This document shows positions 8,690-21,164 of a stretch of DNA of 64,000 nucleotides, piece after piece. A program made the position numbers and the translations under genes. The stretch is from Psychrobacillus sp. INOP01 (GTDB lineage Bacteria > Bacillota > Bacilli > Bacillales_A > Planococcaceae): NCBI RefSeq assembly GCF_018140925.1, contig NZ_CP073315.1:248001-312000 (forward strand), given 5' to 3'. The notes under the pieces are model-generated. The model saw only the letters and a program-made list of their open reading frames with translations. It made no database searches and was not told where the DNA came from. Within the stretch, counting starts at the first letter, position 1; each line of letters begins with the position of its first letter.

Positions 8690-8708
8690 TTAGTAAAACT
8701 TTTACTAA
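8690..8708. promoter_or_regulatory. Perfect 19-bp operator palindrome before operon 1
   Basis: TTAGTAAAACTTTTACTAA is a perfect inverted repeat around a central C. Odd-centred palindromes of this length are typical LacI-family operators. The same half-site TTTACTAAA/TTTAGTAAA recurs before galK and before the second ABC operon, so it is the likely target of one or both paralogous LacI regulators. Confidence 0.72.
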
Positions 8709-8867
8709 CGTTTTTAAAAATTTACCACAAACTAATTATTCTGTCTATACTGAATAACAAAAATATTTATTTTTTATTCCTCAAATATACGAATAAATAA
8801 AAAACCTATGTAATTGAGTCAATTTCATAAATGTATATTCAACAGTGAAAACCGAATAATGTTGATC

Positions 8868-9047
8868 TCTTTTCGAGGAGGACGCTTTCCACAGGCATAA
8901 CTCCAAACTCCTCGGCCAAACAGGGTGTTGGTCGCGAAGGTGTTGAAACACTATGTGACGCTCTTTGCCTTTGCTCCTTGAAGCGTTCCTGTTGTGCTTT
9001 CAGTTCGTGCTGAAATTCCCACCCTCTACTCCAACCAACGTAATCTA
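8868..9047. repeat. Dispersed GC-rich intergenic repeat, copy 1
   Basis: This stretch between the divergent operon 1 and galK has no coding potential and is much richer in G and C than its surroundings. It contains the core GACGCTTTCC shared with the other copies at about 46999, 49988, 53899 and 54391. Such degenerate repeats are common between genes in Planococcaceae and Bacillus; their function is unknown. Confidence 0.6.
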
Positions 9048-9088
9048 CTTTCTTTTGAAATTATCAATCTGTAAGTAGAAAAATAATT

Positions 9089-9117
9089 TTGAACATTCAA
9101 ACGAAATATAGTACACT
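9089..9117 (+). promoter_or_regulatory. Probable galK operon promoter
   Basis: TTGAAC (9089-9094) and TACACT (9112-9117) are separated by 17 bases, a plausible vegetative promoter. The operator-like TTTTACTAAA lies just downstream at the expected transcription start. Confidence 0.5.
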
Positions 9118-9122
9118 AAATT

Positions 9123-9143
9123 AAGATAAAATATTTTACTAAA
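9123..9143. promoter_or_regulatory. Operator-like site before galK
   Basis: The right arm TTTTACTAAA is identical to the half-site of the 8690-8708 palindrome; the left arm (AAGATAAAA) is degenerate. The site lies between the predicted promoter and the galK ribosome binding site, a good position for repression by a LacI-family protein. Confidence 0.5.
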
Positions 9144-9159
9144 TACAGGGGGTAAATCT

Positions 9160-10341
9160 ATGAAAAATCCGAATTTACTATTTGAATTCCAAACTGTATT
9201 CGACACTACTAGAACACCACGTTTCTTTTTTGCACCCGGACGTATTAATTTAATTGGTGAACACACTGATTATAATGGGGGCAATGTCTTCCCTGCCTCT
9301 ATCTCATTCGGTACATATGCACTTGTTCAAACTAGAGAAGACCATTTGATACGTTTTTTTTCCTTGAATTTTCCTGACAAAGGAATTATCGAATGTGATC
9401 TTACAGAATTATCTTTTAATGAAGAACATGACTGGGCGAACTATCCTAAAGGGATGATTAAATATTTTAGTGAAAACAGTTTGAAAATATCGAGTGGAAT
9501 GGATATCTTATTTTATGGAAATATCCCAAATGGCGCTGGTCTATCCTCTTCCGCTTCAATAGAAATGGTCACTGGTGTTCTGTTAGAAGGATTGTTTGAT
9601 ATATCAATCGACCGGCTTGAAATGATTAAACTTGGACAAAGAGTAGAAAACGAATATATCGGTGTTAATAGCGGTATAATGGACCAATTTGCTATTGGAA
9701 GAGGAAGAAAGCATCATGCAATATTATTAAACTGCCAAACGTTAGAATATGAATATGCCCCTATACAGCTTGATGATCACGTCATCATGATTATTAATAC
9801 GAATAAACAAAGGACTCTAATGGGTTCAAAATATAATGAACGTCGTGCCCAATGTGAAGAGGCTTTAAAAGATTTACAGACTGAACTTCCACTCCAAAAT
9901 CTAGGTGATTTAACAATTGAGCAATTTGAGAAGCATAAATATCTGATTCAAGAAGAAACAAATCTAAAACGTGCAAAACATGTAGTTTATGAGAATAAGA
10001 GAACATTAGAAGCTCTAGAACTATTAAGACAAGGAAATCTAGATCAATTTGGATTGTTAATGAACGAATCACATTTATCTCTTCAATGTGATTATGAAGT
10101 AACAGGAATTGAACTTGATACATTAGTAAAAGCTGCCTGGGATCAGCCTGGGGTATTAGGGGCACGTATGACAGGAGCCGGTTTCGGTGGCTGTGCAATT
10201 GTAATTGTTGAAAAGAGTAAGCTTGATAGCTTTAAAGATAATGTTAATAAAATCTATTCTAATGAAATCGGTTATGAAGCGTCATTTTATACTGCAACAA
10301 TAGATGATGGAGCTAGAGAAATTACTGGGGGAGTGTTTTAA
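9160..10341 (+). CDS. galK: Galactokinase
   Basis: The 393-residue protein contains the three GHMP-kinase signatures: GRINLIGEHTDYNGG (residues 27-41), the ATP loop GAGLSSSASIEM near 128-139, and MTGAGFGGCAIV near 337-348. It phosphorylates galactose at C1 using ATP in the cytoplasm, the first step of the Leloir pathway. The length is normal for Firmicutes GalK. An AGGGGG ribosome binding site precedes the ATG. It is the first gene of galKETM, with galE starting directly at its stop codon. Confidence 0.97.
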   Translation: MKNPNLLFEFQTVFDTTRTPRFFFAPGRINLIGEHTDYNGGNVFPASISFGTYALVQTREDHLIRFFSLNFPDKGIIECDLTELSFNEEHDWANYPKGMIKYFSENSLKISSGMDILFYGNIPNGAGLSSSASIEMVTGVLLEGLFDISIDRLEMIKLGQRVENEYIGVNSGIMDQFAIGRGRKHHAILLNCQTLEYEYAPIQLDDHVIMIINTNKQRTLMGSKYNERRAQCEEALKDLQTELPLQNLGDLTIEQFEKHKYLIQEETNLKRAKHVVYENKRTLEALELLRQGNLDQFGLLMNESHLSLQCDYEVTGIELDTLVKAAWDQPGVLGARMTGAGFGGCAIVIVEKSKLDSFKDNVNKIYSNEIGYEASFYTATIDDGAREITGGVF

Positions 10342-11346
10342 ATGAGTATATTGGTTCTAGGTGGGGCAGGATACATTGGATCACATGCGGTTTATCAGCT
10401 AATAGATCAAAAGTCAGATGTAGTTGTTATAGATAATCTTCAAACTGGACATAGAGAAGCTATTCATCCTGAAGCAAAATTTTACGAAGGTGATTGTAGA
10501 GACATCGAGTTTATGCGAAAGGTATTTAGTACAGAATCTATTGACTCAGTCATACATTTTGCAGCTAATTCACTGGTAGGTGAATCCATGCAAGAACCAC
10601 TTAAGTACTTTGATAATAATGTTCATGGGACTCAAGTATTACTACAAGTCATGCAAGAATATGATGTAAAAAAAATCGTCTTCTCGTCTTCCGCAGCGAC
10701 TTACGGCGAGCCAAATTCTATTCCTATCACAGAAGATATACCAACAAATCCCACAAATGCATATGGGGAAACAAAACTGACGATGGAAAAAATGATGAAA
10801 TGGTGTGAACAGGCATATGGAATCCGACATGTTTCTTTACGGTATTTTAATGTTGCTGGTGCTAGAGAATCTGGGGAAATTGGCGAGGACCATAGTCCAG
10901 AAACACATCTCATCCCCATTATTCTCGAAACTGCTCTCGGACAGCGCTCCCATATAACCGTTTTTGGAGATGACTATGATACACCAGATGGCACATGCAT
11001 ACGTGATTATGTTCATATTGAAGATCTTATCCATGCACATATTTTAGCACTAGCCTATTTAAATAATAGTGGAAAAAGTAATATTTTCAATCTAGGTAGT
11101 AATCAAGGGTTTTCTGTTAAAGAAATGATAGAAACAGCTCGAAAAGTAACTAACAGAGTAATTCCTGAAAAATTAGGTGAACGTCGTGCAGGTGACCCTA
11201 GTATACTAATCGCAAGTTCTGAGAAAGCAGCTACGATATTAAATTGGCACCCTACTAAAAATTCTATTGAAAAAATCATTCAAGATGCATGGAACTGGCA
11301 CCTTAATAATCCAAATGGCTTTAACAAGGATGTGTCAAACGAATGA
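10342..11346 (+). CDS. galE: UDP-glucose 4-epimerase
   Basis: The 334-residue extended short-chain dehydrogenase has [11 protein letters not shown] as NAD-binding motif at the N-terminus and the catalytic YGETK pair (Tyr141, Lys145) with the serine in FSSSAATYG. It interconverts UDP-galactose and UDP-glucose. Its ATG directly follows the galK stop, with the ribosome binding site GGGGGAG inside galK. Its stop overlaps the galT start by four bases, so the operon is translationally coupled. Confidence 0.97.
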   Translation: MSILVLGGAGYIGSHAVYQLIDQKSDVVVIDNLQTGHREAIHPEAKFYEGDCRDIEFMRKVFSTESIDSVIHFAANSLVGESMQEPLKYFDNNVHGTQVLLQVMQEYDVKKIVFSSSAATYGEPNSIPITEDIPTNPTNAYGETKLTMEKMMKWCEQAYGIRHVSLRYFNVAGARESGEIGEDHSPETHLIPIILETALGQRSHITVFGDDYDTPDGTCIRDYVHIEDLIHAHILALAYLNNSGKSNIFNLGSNQGFSVKEMIETARKVTNRVIPEKLGERRAGDPSILIASSEKAATILNWHPTKNSIEKIIQDAWNWHLNNPNGFNKDVSNE

Positions 11347-12833
11347 TTTATGAACATATTCAAGGACTTATTCAAAAAGCAATTGAAACTAAGCTAATTT
11401 GTGATTCGGACCGAATTTATATTTTTAACCAATTACTCTCACTTTTAAACATTGAATCTTATAATGATATAACTGAGCAGATAACAGAGGATTCAATTCC
11501 AAATCTACTCGAAAAAATTACTGCCTTTGCTGTAGAAAATAACGTAATTGAGAACATTTTCGATGACAAGGAAATTCTATCAGCAAATATTATGAACTGC
11601 TTTGTTGCGAGACCTTCCATTATCAATGAAATTTTCCAACAAAAATATACAAACTCTCCCAAGGAAGCAACAGATTACTTTTATGAATTAAGTAAAAATA
11701 GTAACTATATTCAAATGAATCGAATCAAGAAAAATATCCATTATAAAACCGAAACAGTCTACGGTAAAATGGATATTACCATTAACATGTCAAAACCTGA
11801 GAAAGATCCAGAACAAATTAAGAGAGAACGAGAATTTAAGACTATTAGTGATTACCCAAAATGCGTTTTGTGTATTGAGAACGAAGGATATGCAGGTCGC
11901 TTGGGATATCCAGCTAGAGCAAATCATCGGATCATTCGGATACAACTAGGAGATGAAAATTGGTATCTACAATATTCACCTTATGTCTATTATAATGAGC
12001 ACAGTATTTTGCTAGCTGAAGAACATCGTGCAATGAAAATAAGCAGAGAAACTTTTGAACGATTACTAACTTTTATAGAAAAATTTCCACATTACTTTAT
12101 TGGTTCAAACGCTGATTTACCTATTGTCGGTGGTTCCATCTTAAGTCATGATCATTATCAAGCAGGAAGATATGAATTTCCGATGACGAATGCTCCGAAT
12201 GCGTTCTCATTTATTTTGAAAAATTACTCAAACGTATCCGCATCGATCTTAGATTGGCCATTAACAACTATTCGTTTGCAAAGTGATGAAAAAGATTCAC
12301 TAGTTCAAGCTGCAAATAACATACTTACAAAGTGGAAAAACTATAGTGATAAGAAAGCGGAAATTATAGCATTTACTGGAAATACACCGCATAATACAGT
12401 CACACCCATTGCTCGAATGCGAGGTGGGAAATTTGAACTTGATCTTGTTTTAAGGAACAACCGAACAACTGAAGAACATCCATTTGGAATTTTCCATCCA
12501 CATTCAGATGTTCATCATATAAAAAAAGAAAATATCGGTTTAATTGAAGTAATGGGATTGGCAGTTCTACCAGCCCGACTAAAGGATGAACTAGCTGAAA
12601 TCAAACAGTTTTTACTTGGTAAACAAAGTGAAGTAGCTACCTACCATCAAGAATGGGCTGAACAACTAAAAGATAAGTATAGAGAATTATCCGATTTAGA
12701 ACAAATCGAATCTGCATTGGAAAAAGAACTCGGGGATAAATTTGCAAAAGTACTTGGAGATGCAGGGGTCTTTAAAAAACAAACCGAATTCGAACGATTT
12801 ATCAAGTCATTAAATATAGAGATGGTCACTTAA
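11343..12833 (+). CDS. galT: Galactose-1-phosphate uridylyltransferase, Firmicutes type (GalT2)
   Basis: At 496 residues it belongs to the longer Gram-positive GalT class rather than the 350-residue E. coli type. [19 protein letters not shown] near residue 260-280 carries conserved histidines of the nucleotidyl-transfer site, and a second conserved stretch [15 protein letters not shown] lies near 360. It exchanges UMP between UDP-glucose and galactose-1-phosphate. The ATGA overlap with galE and the direct junction with galM (12834) mark it as part of the operon. Confidence 0.95.
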   Translation: MIYEHIQGLIQKAIETKLICDSDRIYIFNQLLSLLNIESYNDITEQITEDSIPNLLEKITAFAVENNVIENIFDDKEILSANIMNCFVARPSIINEIFQQKYTNSPKEATDYFYELSKNSNYIQMNRIKKNIHYKTETVYGKMDITINMSKPEKDPEQIKREREFKTISDYPKCVLCIENEGYAGRLGYPARANHRIIRIQLGDENWYLQYSPYVYYNEHSILLAEEHRAMKISRETFERLLTFIEKFPHYFIGSNADLPIVGGSILSHDHYQAGRYEFPMTNAPNAFSFILKNYSNVSASILDWPLTTIRLQSDEKDSLVQAANNILTKWKNYSDKKAEIIAFTGNTPHNTVTPIARMRGGKFELDLVLRNNRTTEEHPFGIFHPHSDVHHIKKENIGLIEVMGLAVLPARLKDELAEIKQFLLGKQSEVATYHQEWAEQLKDKYRELSDLEQIESALEKELGDKFAKVLGDAGVFKKQTEFERFIKSLNIEMVT

Positions 12834-13871
12834 ATGAAAATAAAGATGCATAGTATCGACGGAAAATGGAAACGGTACACCTTATTAAATGATAATAACA
12901 TGAGCATTAGATTTTTAGACTTCGGTGGATGCATTACCGAAATAAACGTTCCAGACCGAAATCAGCATATACAAAATGTAGTACTTGGATATAAAAACTA
13001 TCAAGACTACGAAAATAACACGAACTTCTTAGGAACGATTATCGGCCGTGTAGCTGGAAGGATTAAAGATGCATCGTTTACGCTAAATAATCAAACATAT
13101 ATGATAGAAGCAAACAATAACTCTCACCATTTACATGGAGGCTCAAAGGGATTTCATCAAATAATCTGGAAAACTAAACCCTTTCAAACAGAAAATACAG
13201 TTGGCGTAACATTAACACATCGAAGCCACGAAGGTGAAGGTGGATACCCTGGAACTATGGATGTATCGGTTACTTATACATTAAATAATAAAAATGAGCT
13301 GATCATAGATTATTTAGCTAAATCTAACAAAACTACTGCATTTACCTTGACTAATCATTCATATTTTAATTTGACTGGAAATTTAGCTTCACCCATACAC
13401 AATCATGTCGTAACTATTGATAGTGATACGTTTGTTGAGCTTAATGCAGAATTAATTCCAACCGGTAAGAAGTTGCATGTTGAAAATACTCCATTTGATT
13501 TTAGAAGCGGCAGAAAAATTGCTGATGGTATTAACTCCACCTATTCACAAAACTTAATTGCTAACCATGGTTATGATCATTATTTTATATTGAATCACAT
13601 AAAACAAGATGATATTTGCATAATAGATGAAACAAGTGGACGCAAATTAACTATTAAGACCAGTCAGCCGGGAGTCGTGTTGTACACAGCAAATAGCTCT
13701 ATCGAAAATCTTGAATTAGAAAAAGGAAGGTCAAAGCAACATTTAGGGATTTGTTTGGAGACACAAGCCTCCCCTGCTTCATTACATCATGAGGGATTTC
13801 CTACAATTATTCTAGAAGCACATGAAACATACGAAAAGCAAACTGTGTATACATTTGGCATAGAGGAGTAA
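12834..13871 (+). CDS. galM: Aldose 1-epimerase (galactose mutarotase)
   Basis: The 345-residue beta-sandwich enzyme contains the mutarotase motifs NNNSHHLHGGSKGF (near residue 95), TNHSYFNLTGN (catalytic histidine, near 173) and NHGYDHYFIL, with the catalytic glutamate expected in the C-terminal ILEAHETY stretch. It converts beta- to alpha-galactose, the substrate of GalK. Its ATG follows the galT stop directly and it ends the galKETM operon. No strong terminator follows immediately; one lies at 14052-14093. Confidence 0.95.
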   Translation: MKIKMHSIDGKWKRYTLLNDNNMSIRFLDFGGCITEINVPDRNQHIQNVVLGYKNYQDYENNTNFLGTIIGRVAGRIKDASFTLNNQTYMIEANNNSHHLHGGSKGFHQIIWKTKPFQTENTVGVTLTHRSHEGEGGYPGTMDVSVTYTLNNKNELIIDYLAKSNKTTAFTLTNHSYFNLTGNLASPIHNHVVTIDSDTFVELNAELIPTGKKLHVENTPFDFRSGRKIADGINSTYSQNLIANHGYDHYFILNHIKQDDICIIDETSGRKLTIKTSQPGVVLYTANSSIENLELEKGRSKQHLGICLETQASPASLHHEGFPTIILEAHETYEKQTVYTFGIEE

Positions 13872-14051
13872 ATTTAGCATGATTCATTTGATGAATCCAC
13901 TTTCTTATATACCCACGCATTCACATATGTTTCGTCTTATTAAATAGAAGAAGTTGATGAGCTGTCTTCAAAATTAGCTGTCCTTATTAAATTAGATTAG
14001 GGGTAGCGTCAAGAAAATGCGGATTTACAACGTTAAGAAAAATTCAATTTT

Positions 14052-14093
14052 AAAAAGCCTAATTTCGATTAAATTGAGAAATTAGGCTTTTTT
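14052..14093 (+). terminator. Rho-independent terminator downstream of galM
   Basis: AAAAAGCCTAATTTC (14052-14066) pairs perfectly with GAAATTAGGCTTTTT (14078-14092), followed by T residues. The 180 bases between galM and this hairpin hold no recognisable gene. The hairpin would stop galKETM transcription and could work in both directions. Confidence 0.75.
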
Positions 14094-14140
14094 CATTGCT
14101 CCATTAAATCGTTCGTTAATGGAACTGTACTTATTATCAT

Positions 14141-14260
14141 TTATTGTTGATATAGGATTTCCTTTTTATCATGTTTAGTGAAAAGTTCCCAATATGATTC
14201 AGCAATCCGATCTGGATCAAAAAATGTCCCTGTTTCACTACTCCACCTATGGGTTGAATT
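14141..14260 (-). pseudogene. C-terminal remnant of a short-chain dehydrogenase/reductase
   Basis: A minus-strand frame of 39 codons ends at the TAA at 14141-14143 and reads ...SSETGTFFDPDRIAESYWEL followed by FTKHDKKEILYQQ. The pattern F-x-P-D-x-IAE-x-YW-x-L is characteristic of the C-terminal tail of classical short-chain dehydrogenases. There is no start codon, and the rest of the gene is missing. It is a decayed fragment between the Leloir operon and the lac-type operon. Confidence 0.5.
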
Positions 14261-14321
14261 ATTCTAATCCGACGCTAGTGACTATACAACATTAAATACA
14301 CCTACTTACATCACACATAAA

Positions 14322-14343
14322 AAATCCGCGGTTTTACGGATTT
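14322..14343 (-). terminator. Small hairpin downstream of the LacI gene
   Basis: AAATCCG (14322-14328) pairs with CGGATTT (14337-14343) around an 8-base loop, with a T-rich tail on the minus strand. It may back up the stronger terminator at 14365-14396. Confidence 0.4.
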
Positions 14344-14364
14344 CTTAACTTTTTCATTCAAACA

Positions 14365-14396
14365 AAAAACCACGAGAATTGGGATTCGTGGTTTTT
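14365..14396 (-). terminator. Rho-independent terminator of operon 2
   Basis: AAAAACCACGA (14365-14375) pairs with TCGTGGTTTTT (14386-14396), five bases after the stop codon of the LacI gene. It lies at the 3' end of the SBP-permease-lacZ-GH63-EamA-lacI operon. Confidence 0.8.
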
Positions 14397-14400
14397 CAAA

Positions 14401-15399
14401 CTATTTCTTTACAGTCACCGCACTACCTCTTACAATAAGCTTTGTATGAATCGTTATTTTCTTACATATTGCCCGTTTCGTTGCGATGCGTTCAAGCAGT
14501 AAGTCGACTGCGGATTCTCCCATAACTTCAGTGTACAGCTTCACTGTGGTCAGCGGCGGAACCATGTATTGCGCAGAGGAAACATCATTGAAACCGACGA
14601 TACTGAGATCCTCTGGAATTTTAACACCTAGTTCGTAGGCCGCTTTGTAGCATCCAATTGCAATCGAATCATTTGCGACAAATAGCGCTGTTGGTTTTTC
14701 ATCTTGGCTTAGCATTTCCTTTAAAATCTGGTAGCCGTCCTTTGGATTGTAGCCCCCAATTTTAACGAAATCCTCTTTAAAAATTCCCTTTTCCTTCAAA
14801 TAGACTTCAAAGACGTCCTGTCGCAAATCTTTGAATCGGTTGCCAAACATATCCGTGTCGATACCACCGATAAAGCCGATATTTTCATGACCTAACTCTA
14901 CTAAATAGGTAAGTGCACTTTTTGTTGCTGAGTTAAAATTAATAACCACTGCATCAAAATAATTCTCATCTGGATTCGCATCTACAAATACAGACGGTTT
15001 ATCAAAGCTCTTAATCACTTCAATATCAGCTTTTCTAAAAGTTCCCAGGCAAATGATTCCATCTAACTTTGAAACACTTTTTTTGGTATCATCTTTCGTA
15101 ATCTTTGAATATTCCATCCTCATACTTTTAAGCTTTTTTTCCAATGCTACCCTAATCGAAAGATAGTAAGTATCAACCAATTCTTCTTCGAGTGAAAAAG
15201 AATAGTAGAGCCCTATTTTCCCTTTCATTTTCACTTTTTTCTGTTTTGAGGTGATAACATAGTTTAGTTCCTCTGCTGCCTCGAAAACTCGCTTTCGTGT
15301 CTCCGGGGTCACGTTGAGTGTTTCATCACAATTTAAAACTCGAGAAACTGTTGCAGCGGAAAGCTGAGTCAAGTCTGCTATATCTTTAATTGTCGCCAT
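14401..15399 (-). CDS. LacI/GalR-family transcriptional regulator (operon 2)
   Basis: The 332-residue protein begins MATIKDIADLTQLSAATVSRV, the LacI helix-turn-helix, and continues with an effector domain (ENIGFIGGIDTDMFGNRFKD). It is the same length as, and clearly paralogous to, the regulator at 385-1383, with an almost identical recognition helix (ATVSRVLN). It is therefore expected to recognise the same TTTAGTAAA-type operators, which occur twice at the operon 2 promoter. It is separated by 52 bases from the EamA gene and ends the operon. Confidence 0.88.
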   Translation of the reverse strand: MATIKDIADLTQLSAATVSRVLNCDETLNVTPETRKRVFEAAEELNYVITSKQKKVKMKGKIGLYYSFSLEEELVDTYYLSIRVALEKKLKSMRMEYSKITKDDTKKSVSKLDGIICLGTFRKADIEVIKSFDKPSVFVDANPDENYFDAVVINFNSATKSALTYLVELGHENIGFIGGIDTDMFGNRFKDLRQDVFEVYLKEKGIFKEDFVKIGGYNPKDGYQILKEMLSQDEKPTALFVANDSIAIGCYKAAYELGVKIPEDLSIVGFNDVSSAQYMVPPLTTVKLYTEVMGESAVDLLLERIATKRAICKKITIHTKLIVRGSAVTVKK

Positions 15400-15451
15400 T
15401 TTTAAAACCTACTTTATCCGATTTTATTTCTATTGTAGTATACAATCGTAA

Positions 15452-16333
15452 CTATTGCACTTTTCCACGATAGTCTCCTTTAAAAAACACCAACTTCGTT
15501 TCTGAAATAATGATGGCTGCAAGGATTAGTGTTGCTCCGATGACCATTTTTCCGGTTAAAACTTCGCTCAAAATAATGATAGAGAATACCATTCCCCAGA
15601 ATGCCTCTGTAGATAAAATGATGGCCGCCTTTGTTTCTGTTGTATATTTTTGGGCGACTGTCTGAAGTAAAAAAGCAATTGTGGTGGAGATTATACCCAA
15701 ATATAAAACAGCCGATACTCCTTCAAAGTTTGACACAAAATTTGTCTCTCCTTTAAAAAGGACGACAATAAATCCTAGTACAGTAGCTGCTGCCATTTGC
15801 ACAACCGTTAATAGTACAGGGTCTTCGTTCTTTACAAACTTCGCTGTGTAGATAATATGGAAGGCAAACGCTACAGCACATAATAATGTAAGGAAATCTC
15901 CGAAATTGACGCCGCCTGAAAGCTTTAGTGACAATACGCCGATGCCAATGATTGCAAGTAATGCACCAAACAACTCAAACTTATCCATTTTTCTTTTAAA
16001 AATGAAAAACGTAATAAACGGTACAATGACCACATTCACGGCGGTTAAAAAAGCATTTTTCGAAGGGGTTGTATACACCAATCCAACCGTTTGTAAAGCG
16101 AATGCCAAGTATAAAAAGACCCCAATGATAGTTCCTTTAATAATTGTACTTTTTTTAATATTCTTTAGTTTCTTAAAAAAGACAAGACTTAACAAAATAA
16201 TACCAATTAGAAAACGGATTCCAAGTATTTGGTATGGTGTAAAGTGTTCAAGTGACACTGCACTTGCAACAAATCCACTTCCCCAAATAATCGCAACTAC
16301 CGCAAGCCCTAATTCTCCAATATATTTCCGCAT
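15452..16333 (-). CDS. EamA/DMT-superfamily transporter
   Basis: The 293-residue protein has about ten hydrophobic segments in two EamA repeats (residues 8-135 and 150-285), with the typical AIIWGSGFVAS opening. DMT transporters usually export metabolites or amino acids, sometimes sugars. The start chosen is the ATG at 16333 with AGGTGGAGG five bases upstream; an earlier GTG at 16345 overlaps that ribosome binding site. It is an unusual partner in a lac-type operon and could export a by-product such as excess galactose or glucose. That role is a guess. Confidence 0.88.
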   Translation of the reverse strand: MRKYIGELGLAVVAIIWGSGFVASAVSLEHFTPYQILGIRFLIGIILLSLVFFKKLKNIKKSTIIKGTIIGVFLYLAFALQTVGLVYTTPSKNAFLTAVNVVIVPFITFFIFKRKMDKFELFGALLAIIGIGVLSLKLSGGVNFGDFLTLLCAVAFAFHIIYTAKFVKNEDPVLLTVVQMAAATVLGFIVVLFKGETNFVSNFEGVSAVLYLGIISTTIAFLLQTVAQKYTTETKAAIILSTEAFWGMVFSIIILSEVLTGKMVIGATLILAAIIISETKLVFFKGDYRGKVQ

Positions 16334-16345
16334 ATAATCCTCCAC

Positions 16346-18010
16346 CTATTTACCTTCGATTAACGATAGGAACACACTTGATGTCCAAGTAAAGGAAGTA
16401 TCGACGAGCCCTTTTCCACTATGCGGATCGAAGTTTTCCGCCATACCACCGACAAGCGTGAGATTTAGATATTTTTCTTTAATTCTTTCTCCAATTTCGC
16501 TATAGCCAAAACTCTTTAATGAATCAATAATAAGGTAGGTAACAGGAGCCCAAATTGGTCCAAGCCAATAACCGTTTTCCTTATACAATGGACTTGATGG
16601 CATTTCCGTTGCAAATCCATATTTTGTTTCAAAGTTTTCTACAAGGTCCTCTACAAGTTGGTCCATGATTTTTTTATCTAAGCGATATCCGATTAAAACC
16701 GGTAAACGCAAAATCAGACTGGAGCGGATGTCAATTTTCTCAGCATCTTTACCTACACGGCCAAAGAAGCCTTTTTCATCATATAGACGTGCCATTAATA
16801 GAGTGAAAAGTATATCTGCTTTTTCAGCAAATCGCTTTGCTTCTTTCTTTTCCCCAAGAAGATTAGCAAATTTCGATAAAACATCATATGTTCGAATTAA
16901 AAAACTAGCTAGATCTGGTGCCTCAACGGTCATTCCACGATGGAATAATGAGGAATTATCCCAACCAGAGTCATTACCATGTTTATAATGCGGAAGTCTA
17001 CCTTCATATGTTCGATATAAATCAAAGTACTGTGTTACTTTTTTAGTTGATTCATAAACCTCTCTTAGACGACTCTCTTCCTTAAAGTAGTCATTCATTT
17101 CCATCAATTTTTCATAGGCGTATGCAAAGACCGGTGGTTTAATACAGTTATAAGACACAAACTTATCATTCACAAAATCCGGATAGGCTCCAGACTTATC
17201 CTGCATGTCCATAAAAATTTTCAGCTGAGAATAAGATAGCTCTGGATACTTCTCTCCAATATGTAAGGCATTAAAGCAATTGTCCCAAGACCAGATGTTA
17301 TACATCCAGAGTTTTGACATATACATGGCATAATTTTTCAGTACTCCGTCCGGGTGAACAATACTTGACCAAGTGATATAAACAGCACGATCAATCGAGT
17401 CTTGGTATACCTCATTTTTTTCGGTATTATTTTCAACCCACTCCTGATAGAGCCTCTCAACCTTTTCTTTTCCTGCTTGGAAGCTTGCATACTCTTTCGG
17501 TTTAAACACAGTGCGATAGCTTTCAATGACAAAGTGTCCATTACTTAAACGGATGTCGATATAGTCATTTCCAATCACATTCCAAGGTGCGTCAACAGAC
17601 ATCATACCCGAAAGATTACTAATCATCAGCTTCAATTCTTTCGGATAGATATGATATTCATACATACCATCCTCATATTCGTGAAGGGTATCGTACTTCA
17701 CTTTATTAGCTTGCAAACGAACTTCAACTCCGTTAGCCTCAATATGAAGCTCGTCTTCTTCCGAAATAATAATTTCTGCATATTTCTCTATATTCTTCAC
17801 TAAATAAAAGCGCAGGTATGTTTCCGAAGCGGCGATATCAAATTCTTGTTCAATGCCATCCTGTAACAGATCCAATTTAAATAATTTTGATGGCGCATCG
17901 TCTCCACCATGAACATCACGTATATAAATTTCCTTTGTATCCTTTTCCTTCGATACGCAAAAATAAGAACCGAATCGAGAAAAAGGGATTTCTTCTATGT
18001 TTAATTTCAT
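16346..18010 (-). CDS. GH63-like six-hairpin glycosidase
   Basis: The 554-residue protein has an N-terminal beta-rich domain and a C-terminal (alpha/alpha)6 barrel starting near residue 200. Typical features are WMYNIWSWDNCFNALHIG near 235-252, DSGWDNSSLFHRG near 345 and YWLGPIWAPVTYLIIDSL near 490-507, as in GH63 and mannosylglycerate-hydrolase-like enzymes. It has no signal peptide. It probably cleaves an alpha-linked glucose or mannose unit from an imported oligosaccharide. It follows lacZ by 55 bases in the same operon. The family is likely; the substrate is unknown. Confidence 0.72.
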   Translation of the reverse strand: MKLNIEEIPFSRFGSYFCVSKEKDTKEIYIRDVHGGDDAPSKLFKLDLLQDGIEQEFDIAASETYLRFYLVKNIEKYAEIIISEEDELHIEANGVEVRLQANKVKYDTLHEYEDGMYEYHIYPKELKLMISNLSGMMSVDAPWNVIGNDYIDIRLSNGHFVIESYRTVFKPKEYASFQAGKEKVERLYQEWVENNTEKNEVYQDSIDRAVYITWSSIVHPDGVLKNYAMYMSKLWMYNIWSWDNCFNALHIGEKYPELSYSQLKIFMDMQDKSGAYPDFVNDKFVSYNCIKPPVFAYAYEKLMEMNDYFKEESRLREVYESTKKVTQYFDLYRTYEGRLPHYKHGNDSGWDNSSLFHRGMTVEAPDLASFLIRTYDVLSKFANLLGEKKEAKRFAEKADILFTLLMARLYDEKGFFGRVGKDAEKIDIRSSLILRLPVLIGYRLDKKIMDQLVEDLVENFETKYGFATEMPSSPLYKENGYWLGPIWAPVTYLIIDSLKSFGYSEIGERIKEKYLNLTLVGGMAENFDPHSGKGLVDTSFTWTSSVFLSLIEGK

Positions 18011-18065
18011 GAGCTTCTCCTTTCGTCAAACAAAATAAGAAGCAGAGTTTTCTCTGCTTACTTAT

Positions 18066-21137
<3,072 letters not shown>

Positions 21138-21164
21138 TTAACAATATATTGGTATTTATATTTC

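Noticed and set aside
9794-10198. Long antisense frame (134 codons) inside galK
   Set aside because: It lies wholly opposite a clear GHMP kinase, has repetitive low-information composition and no ribosome binding site. It is a shadow frame.
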